Shown here: positions 59,486 through 64,000 of the stretch, piece after piece | How the letters are laid out: every line of letters starts with the position of its first letter | Position numbering within the stretch: the stretch's first letter is position 1 | Source: Bacteroidales bacterium | Lineage (GTDB): Bacteria > Bacteroidota > Bacteroidia > Bacteroidales > UBA932 | Reading direction: 5' to 3' | Assembly (NCBI GenBank): GCA_017428945.1 | Contig: JAFRPW010000025.1 | Location: 1-64,000, forward strand | Length of the DNA: 64,000 bases | Program-made: the position numbers and the translations under genes | The notes under the pieces: model-generated | The model's input: only the letters and a program-made list of their open reading frames with translations | What the model was told of the DNA's origin: nothing | The model's database searches: none

Positions 59486-61003
59486 ATGACAAATCGGTTA
59501 ACACATCGTATTGATTGGGTAAAAACAATTATCCCATTTGTAGGAGTATTAGCTCTCTTTTTTGTATTCCTTTTATTTCCCTACAGCTCACAAACTGCTC
59601 TTGAACGAATCAGGCATTATATCGGTGACGACTGCGGATTGTATTTTGCCGTTTTAGGACTATGCGTATTTCTATTGTCAGTTTGGACGGCGTTTTCAAA
59701 ATATGGGAAGATCCGTTTGGGAAATACGGACAAACCACAGTACAACAGCTTTATTTGGGGTGCCATGATTTTTACATCAGCACTTGCTGCTGATATTGTT
59801 TTTTATTCGCTATGCGAGTGGTCTTTGTATGCTTCCAACGAATACGTGGAGACATTAGGAGAGGCGGAATTATGGATACCAACTATGCCACTGTTCCACT
59901 GGGGACCCATCGCGTGGTGCTTCCATATCGTGCTGGCTATATGCTTTGGTTTTATGATGCATGTCCGGCAGAGGAATAGACAGTGCTTTTCAGAAGCTTG
60001 TCGGCCTTTACTCGGGACATATCTTGACAGAGGGTGGGGACGCTTAATAGATATCGTTTCATTTATAGCAATGCTGGCCGGAATAGCAACTACCTTTTCT
60101 CTGGCCACCCCACTATTATCCTCCTCTATCTGCAGATTGTTCGGGATTGACAGTAATATATATTTGACAGTTTCAATCCTAATAGTAGTCGCAGTTATAT
60201 ATACAAGTGCAGTGTTGTTTGGGATGAAAGGTATTTCCAGATTAGCAAAGTGGTGTACATATTCTTTTGCTGCACTGTTGTTGTATGTTCTGTTACTGGG
60301 AGGAGAGACCCGTTTTATTCTTGAGACCGGCTTTCAGAGTATTGGGAATCTGATTCAGCATTTCTTTGGGCTTGCCACCTATATGGACCCCCTTCGCGAG
60401 AATTCGTTTCCTCAAAACTGGACTCTGTTTTATTGGGCATATTGGATAGCCTGGACAATTGGGACGCCTTTTTTCATCGCGTTAATCAGTAAAGGGAGAA
60501 CAATCAAAGAAACCATACTGGGCGGTTACGGATGGGCTCTCGCCGGCACTTTCTCATCTTTTATCATTCTTGGTAATTATGGTGTTGCCCAGCAATTAAA
60601 ACATGGGGTCGATATAATAGGCTTTATTGATCAAGGAGGGTCGTATTCCGATGCAATACTTCAAATAATCCAGACTCTTCCAGCCCCACAGCTTGTCCTC
60701 ATTGTTCTGGTTATAACGATGGTCTTGTTTTATTCTACGTCGTTTGACACTTTGTCTTTAATCGCTTCATCATATTCCTACAAATCCCTGTCGGCCAGCG
60801 AGGTTCCGGATAAAAGGATAAGAGTGCTCTGGGCTTTAGTCTTTATTCTTCTTCCCATTGGTCTTTTGTTTTCTGACAGTTCAATGTATGGGTTACAATC
60901 TGTCAGCATAATTGCAGCTTTCCCGGTAGGTATTATTATTATACTAATCATCATTTCTTTTTTCAAGGATGCCCGTCTCTACCTTAATGAAAAGAAGATT
61001 TAA
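59486..61003 (+). CDS. BCCT-family choline/betaine transporter
   Basis: 505 residues, about 12 transmembrane helices. BCCT signature WTLFYWAYWIAWTIGTPFFIALISKGRTIKE plus FHWGPIAWCFHIVLAICFG (conserved Trp-rich TM4 region) and FYSTSFDTLSLIASS. BCCT carriers take up choline, betaine or carnitine driven by sodium or protons. Following licD-licC-licA it should supply choline, the role of LicB in other species, though from a different transporter family. It overlaps the next start by 17 bp. Confidence 0.92.
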   Translation: MTNRLTHRIDWVKTIIPFVGVLALFFVFLLFPYSSQTALERIRHYIGDDCGLYFAVLGLCVFLLSVWTAFSKYGKIRLGNTDKPQYNSFIWGAMIFTSALAADIVFYSLCEWSLYASNEYVETLGEAELWIPTMPLFHWGPIAWCFHIVLAICFGFMMHVRQRNRQCFSEACRPLLGTYLDRGWGRLIDIVSFIAMLAGIATTFSLATPLLSSSICRLFGIDSNIYLTVSILIVVAVIYTSAVLFGMKGISRLAKWCTYSFAALLLYVLLLGGETRFILETGFQSIGNLIQHFFGLATYMDPLRENSFPQNWTLFYWAYWIAWTIGTPFFIALISKGRTIKETILGGYGWALAGTFSSFIILGNYGVAQQLKHGVDIIGFIDQGGSYSDAILQIIQTLPAPQLVLIVLVITMVLFYSTSFDTLSLIASSYSYKSLSASEVPDKRIRVLWALVFILLPIGLLFSDSSMYGLQSVSIIAAFPVGIIIILIIISFFKDARLYLNEKKI

Positions 61004-61823
61004 GCAGAGCGCTGTCTGGCGGTTATTACGCGAGTGCAAAGTGTTGGCGGAACACCGAAGAGTGGCTGGGATATGCCGTGACTTGATTGACGAGTATAGT
61101 GCCCAGCCGTGTAATTATGCGATCAGGCCCAAAGTTGATTTGGGAACAGATATGATTATCTGGCAGTATTGGTCACAAGGCTTTAATCAAGTTCCATCTA
61201 TAGTCCGGAAATGCTTGGAGTCTGTTGAAAAGAATATTGGGGATTACAAGATTATACGTCTTTCAGATGATAACATAACGGACTATCTGGATATCCCTTC
61301 TTTTGTCTTGCAGAAACGTACAGCTTTCAATGTCGCAATGTTCTCTGATATACTCCGTCTCATGCTTTTGAAAGCATATGGTGGAGTATGGCTGGATGCT
61401 ACAGTGTTTCTTTCAAAACCTATCCCGTCAGAGTATTATCATAATGATGTGTTTTTTTATCGCCGAGATCCCAAAGAGCCGGATTACAAGTATTGGAGGA
61501 ACACATATGCCTATTATTTTGGGTGGACAAAAGGTTTCAGGGTAAATATGCTGAACAGTATCCTATTTGCCAAAAAGGACAATCCCTACATATCCTATTT
61601 GTGCAATGTCATGCTATTCTGGTGGCAACATCACAATACAATACCATATTATTTCTTTTTTCAGATACTTTGTGACGTATATGGGTACCCTCTGGAAATG
61701 CCACTTGTAAGTGATACTCTTCCACATTACCTTCAGCAGGCCATGAATGATTCGCACTTCAAAATAATGTCCCGCGATGATATTCTGGATAATATTCCTA
61801 TTCATAAACTGACATACAAATAA
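60987..61823 (+). CDS. Capsular polysaccharide synthesis glycosyltransferase (Caps_synth type)
   Basis: 278 residues from ATG 60987; an in-frame ATG at 60969 is possible. Family PF05704 features: MIIWQYWSQGFNQVPSIVRKCLESVEKN, YKIIRLSDDNI, AFNVAMFSDILRLMLLKAYGGVWLDATVFLSKPIP, with the DILR...GGxWxDAT block binding nucleotide sugar and metal. Transfers a further residue to the repeat unit. The donor is not predictable. Confidence 0.88.
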   Translation: MKRRFKQSAVWRLLRECKVLAEHRRVAGICRDLIDEYSAQPCNYAIRPKVDLGTDMIIWQYWSQGFNQVPSIVRKCLESVEKNIGDYKIIRLSDDNITDYLDIPSFVLQKRTAFNVAMFSDILRLMLLKAYGGVWLDATVFLSKPIPSEYYHNDVFFYRRDPKEPDYKYWRNTYAYYFGWTKGFRVNMLNSILFAKKDNPYISYLCNVMLFWWQHHNTIPYYFFFQILCDVYGYPLEMPLVSDTLPHYLQQAMNDSHFKIMSRDDILDNIPIHKLTYK

Positions 61824-61824
61824 T

Positions 61825-62313
61825 ATGTCTCTCAAAGAGCTTCTTCTGGATTGGCTGATTCGCCCAGAAAAGTATTATATCAATAAATACCTTCTCTATT
61901 TGCGGAAAGAAGAGAAGTATACGTTCATTTCACCTAACAAGGTCCTTGCTTTTTGGTACCGCGGCAAAAAAAACCGCTTGGGCGCCCGTATTGGCTTTAT
62001 TATTCATGCTGGTTGTTTTGACGAAGGGCTGACATTGGAGCATTATGGATCTGTTATTGTCAATCCTAAGGCAAGAATAGGCAAGAATTGCACTATACAT
62101 GGCAATTGCTGTATAGGAAGCACTGGCGGATATCCTGATGATTCTCCTATCATTGGGGATAATGTGGATATTGGACAGTTTGCCCAGATTCTTGGAGGTA
62201 TCCATATTGCAGATGGCGTAAGGATTGGTGCCGGTGCAGTTGTGGTCAAGGATATCATGGAAGAAGGTGCCACTGTTATTGGAATCCCAGGCAGAATCAA
62301 GAATCATGACTGA
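61825..62313 (+). CDS. Left-handed beta-helix O-acetyltransferase
   Basis: 162 residues. Hexapeptide repeats dominate from residue ~70: HYGSVIVNPKARIGKNCTIHGNCCIGST, PIIGDNVDIGQFAQILGGIHIADGVRIGAGAVVVKDI, ending GIPGRI, as in serine-acetyltransferase-like (CysE/WcaB) enzymes. Near polysaccharide genes it most likely acetylates a sugar of the glycan rather than serine. 1 nt after the preceding stop; overlaps the next gene by 8 bp. Confidence 0.88.
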   Translation: MSLKELLLDWLIRPEKYYINKYLLYLRKEEKYTFISPNKVLAFWYRGKKNRLGARIGFIIHAGCFDEGLTLEHYGSVIVNPKARIGKNCTIHGNCCIGSTGGYPDDSPIIGDNVDIGQFAQILGGIHIADGVRIGAGAVVVKDIMEEGATVIGIPGRIKNHD

Positions 62314-63370
62314 AATCCTGACACGTCAGTCAACTCTTATCAAGGCGATGCGGTTCCCCTTGATTGTGATGGTACTTATCATCCATTCTCCAGGAGCCTA
62401 TTCTTCTTCTGAAATGGAGTGGTCTTTAGAAGGATGGAATATTTATCATTTTTTTGCCGAACTTCTTTCAGGACATATTTCTGCTATTGCAACAAGGTGT
62501 TTCTTTCTCTTTAGCGGATTCTTGTTCTTCCGCTATCTGAAAGATGGAGAGTTCTGCATGTCGTGGGTACTGTCCAAATGGAAGAAAAGAGTCTTTACAC
62601 TGCTGATTCCTTACATTTTCTGGAATTTGCTACTGGTGGCTGCAGTAGTGTTAAAGAATAGTGTCTTCGGTGCGTTTTCACTCGGTGAAAGCCCGGAAGA
62701 GATGTCACTCGTTCATCAAGGCCCCCTATTCTGGTTTGTCACCGGACCTGCTGATTATCCGTTATGGTACTTGAGGGATCTGATGGTAATGACTCTTCTA
62801 ACCCCTCTTATTTACTGCTTAATCAAGTATTTACGCCGGGCATCACTGGTTTTGTTGGTTCTATTGTACTATGCCCCTTTACAGTTTCCCTTTAATCAGG
62901 CATTGTTCTATTTTGGGATTGGAGCATGGCTTGGCATCAATCATAAGGACTTGATTCCCCTTTGTCATAAAGTAAGGATTCCAGCGGCTGTAGCAGCCTT
63001 CATGCTATTACCTGTAGCCACTTCGCAAGTGGGACGGCCTATGCATCTGCTGCTCTTTAAGTGTTACATCCCACTGGGAATAATCACTTTCATTAACATT
63101 TGCGACTTCATGACCAGAAATGACGTGATTCGCAATAAGTTATGTGCGTTGTCAGGAAGCGTGTTCTTCATCTATGCTGTTCACGAAATATATATTCTCG
63201 GCTGGACCAAGGGTCTTTGCCTTCGTTTGCTTGGGGATTCTCTTGTTGCAACATGGCTGCGTTATTTTCTTGTTCCCGTAATTGTCCTTGGAATATGCTT
63301 GTTACTCTATAAGTTATTGAACAGATGGTCGCCCCGGGCTTTGGCTTTTGCCTGCGGAGGGCGTACTTAA
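62306..63370 (+). CDS. Acyltransferase-3 family membrane protein
   Basis: 354 residues from ATG 62306; an upstream in-frame GTG or ATG inside the acetyltransferase gene is rejected. About ten transmembrane helices. PF01757 elements: STLIKAMRFPLIVMVLIIHS (His near TM1), TRCFFLFSGFLFF, KWKKRVFTLLIPYIFWNLL and LWYLRDLMVMTLLTPLI. Such proteins O-acylate sugars across the membrane. With the soluble acetyltransferase this suggests two acyl decorations on the exported glycan. Confidence 0.88.
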   Translation: MTEILTRQSTLIKAMRFPLIVMVLIIHSPGAYSSSEMEWSLEGWNIYHFFAELLSGHISAIATRCFFLFSGFLFFRYLKDGEFCMSWVLSKWKKRVFTLLIPYIFWNLLLVAAVVLKNSVFGAFSLGESPEEMSLVHQGPLFWFVTGPADYPLWYLRDLMVMTLLTPLIYCLIKYLRRASLVLLVLLYYAPLQFPFNQALFYFGIGAWLGINHKDLIPLCHKVRIPAAVAAFMLLPVATSQVGRPMHLLLFKCYIPLGIITFINICDFMTRNDVIRNKLCALSGSVFFIYAVHEIYILGWTKGLCLRLLGDSLVATWLRYFLVPVIVLGICLLLYKLLNRWSPRALAFACGGRT

Positions 63371-63382
63371 CCATAGCTTCCC

Positions 63383-64000
63383 ATGATTCCCCTTGCCATA
63401 GCATTCACTCCCAATTACATTGTCCCGGCGGCCACGATGCTTAAATCGTTGCTGGATTCATCGGCCGATACGTTTCATATTATTTGCTTGGTTACGGAAG
63501 AGATACCCCGTGAGATGCAGGAGATGCTGTACAAAATGGGGAATGGGAGGTTAGAGATGGAGTATTTTCCCCTAAAAGGACGCCTGGACGGTTATTATAC
63601 GGACGCAAGGTATTCTGAAGCTGCGTCTTTCCGCTTGCTCCTGCCGGAGCTGCTCCCTGACTATGAAAAGATCCTGTATCTGGACTGTGATATTGTTGTG
63701 CGGCAGGATATGGGCGCTTTGTACCGTAATACGGATTTGGAGGATAACTATCTGGCGGCCGTTTACGAGGCGCCCATTGAAGGGCAGGCCGACCGGATAA
63801 GAGCTTTGGGATGCATACCCGGACAGTATTTCAATTCCGGTATGTTGCTTATGAACCTTAAGCAAATGAGGGAGGAAAAAGTGTCAACCAGGCTATTGAA
63901 AGCCTGCGAGAAAGACTATATGGAATTCCCGGACCAGGATGCCCTGAATCAGGTTTGTCAGGGGAGAGTCCTGCCGATAAGTCCTGTCTATAACGGAATT
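63383..64000 (+). CDS. Family 8 glycosyltransferase (partial)
   Basis: 206 codons from ATG 63383, open to the window edge, so the C-terminus is missing. GT8 features: IPLAIAFTPNYIVPAATMLKSLL, the DxD motif ILYLDCDIVVRQD, QYFNSGMLLMNLKQMR and FPDQDALNQ. GT8 enzymes are retaining galactosyl- or glucosyltransferases acting on lipopolysaccharide or capsule. Same strand and 12 nt after the acyltransferase, so part of the same operon. Confidence 0.9.
   Translation, partial: MIPLAIAFTPNYIVPAATMLKSLLDSSADTFHIICLVTEEIPREMQEMLYKMGNGRLEMEYFPLKGRLDGYYTDARYSEAASFRLLLPELLPDYEKILYLDCDIVVRQDMGALYRNTDLEDNYLAAVYEAPIEGQADRIRALGCIPGQYFNSGMLLMNLKQMREEKVSTRLLKACEKDYMEFPDQDALNQVCQGRVLPISPVYNGI

Noticed and set aside
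1-64000. CRISPR arrays, insertion sequences, prophage or integrase genes
   Set aside because: I saw no regularly spaced repeats, transposase, integrase or phage-structural motifs anywhere in the window.

Overview
The window comes from a Bacteroidales bacterium, probably an uncultured gut lineage of roughly 50% GC (inference). The 5' end of a Bacteroidales-like 16S rRNA gene lies at the left edge. Promoters follow the Bacteroidetes pattern TTTG-N19/20-TAnnTTTG. There is a SusC/SusD pair, several fimbrillin-type (type V pilus) lipoprotein genes, and a UpxY-like antiterminator.

Left part (1-11350, minus strand): the start of an rRNA operon, and upstream of it on the same strand a polysaccharide utilisation locus read right to left. 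Its genes are a small secreted unknown protein, a GH3 beta-glucosidase, a GH144 endo-beta-1,2-glucanase, SusC, SusD, a LamG-fold lipoprotein and a second GH144 with an Ig-like domain. Two GH144 enzymes with one GH3 point to beta-1,2-glucan (sophoran or cyclic glucan). A tRNA-Val (11440-11514) separates this locus from the next.

Middle (11551-46583): a large fimbria-related region. On the minus strand are a fimbrillin-like lipoprotein, a seven-helix membrane protein with an AraC DNA-binding end, and a receiver-only response regulator. On the plus strand (15219-34016) is a long operon: an OmpA/DUF3575 outer-membrane protein, a DUF5119-like lipoprotein, seven tandem fimbrillin paralogues, a more divergent one, and two very large probable tip or adhesin lipoproteins. 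Five gene junctions of this operon carry the same kind of nested stem-loop, usually ending in TGCCA; a sixth copy is in the glucan locus. After a terminator come a ribbon-helix-helix antitoxin with what looks like an internally deleted PIN toxin. A minus-strand signalling operon follows: a TPR histidine kinase, two kinase-less TPR sensor proteins, a second receiver-only regulator and a small membrane protein. A second fimbrial operon (46583-39993) lies beyond.

Right part (46590-64000): the second fimbrial operon starts with a priming sugar transferase and a UpxY-like antiterminator, so it appears to be co-transcribed with capsule functions. Divergent from it are two outer-membrane barrel proteins and then a compact exopolysaccharide operon: flippase, radical SAM protein, pyruvyltransferase-family protein, glycosyltransferases, a complete phosphocholine set (licD, licC, licA and a BCCT choline/betaine-type transporter), a Caps_synth-type transferase, a hexapeptide acetyltransferase, an acyltransferase-3 protein and a GT8 transferase cut by the window edge. 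The most interesting points are the lic-type phosphocholine pathway inside a Bacteroidales surface-polysaccharide operon, the recurring intercistronic stem-loop family, the large fimbrillin array with its bracketing signalling genes, and the capsule-fimbria operon coupling.
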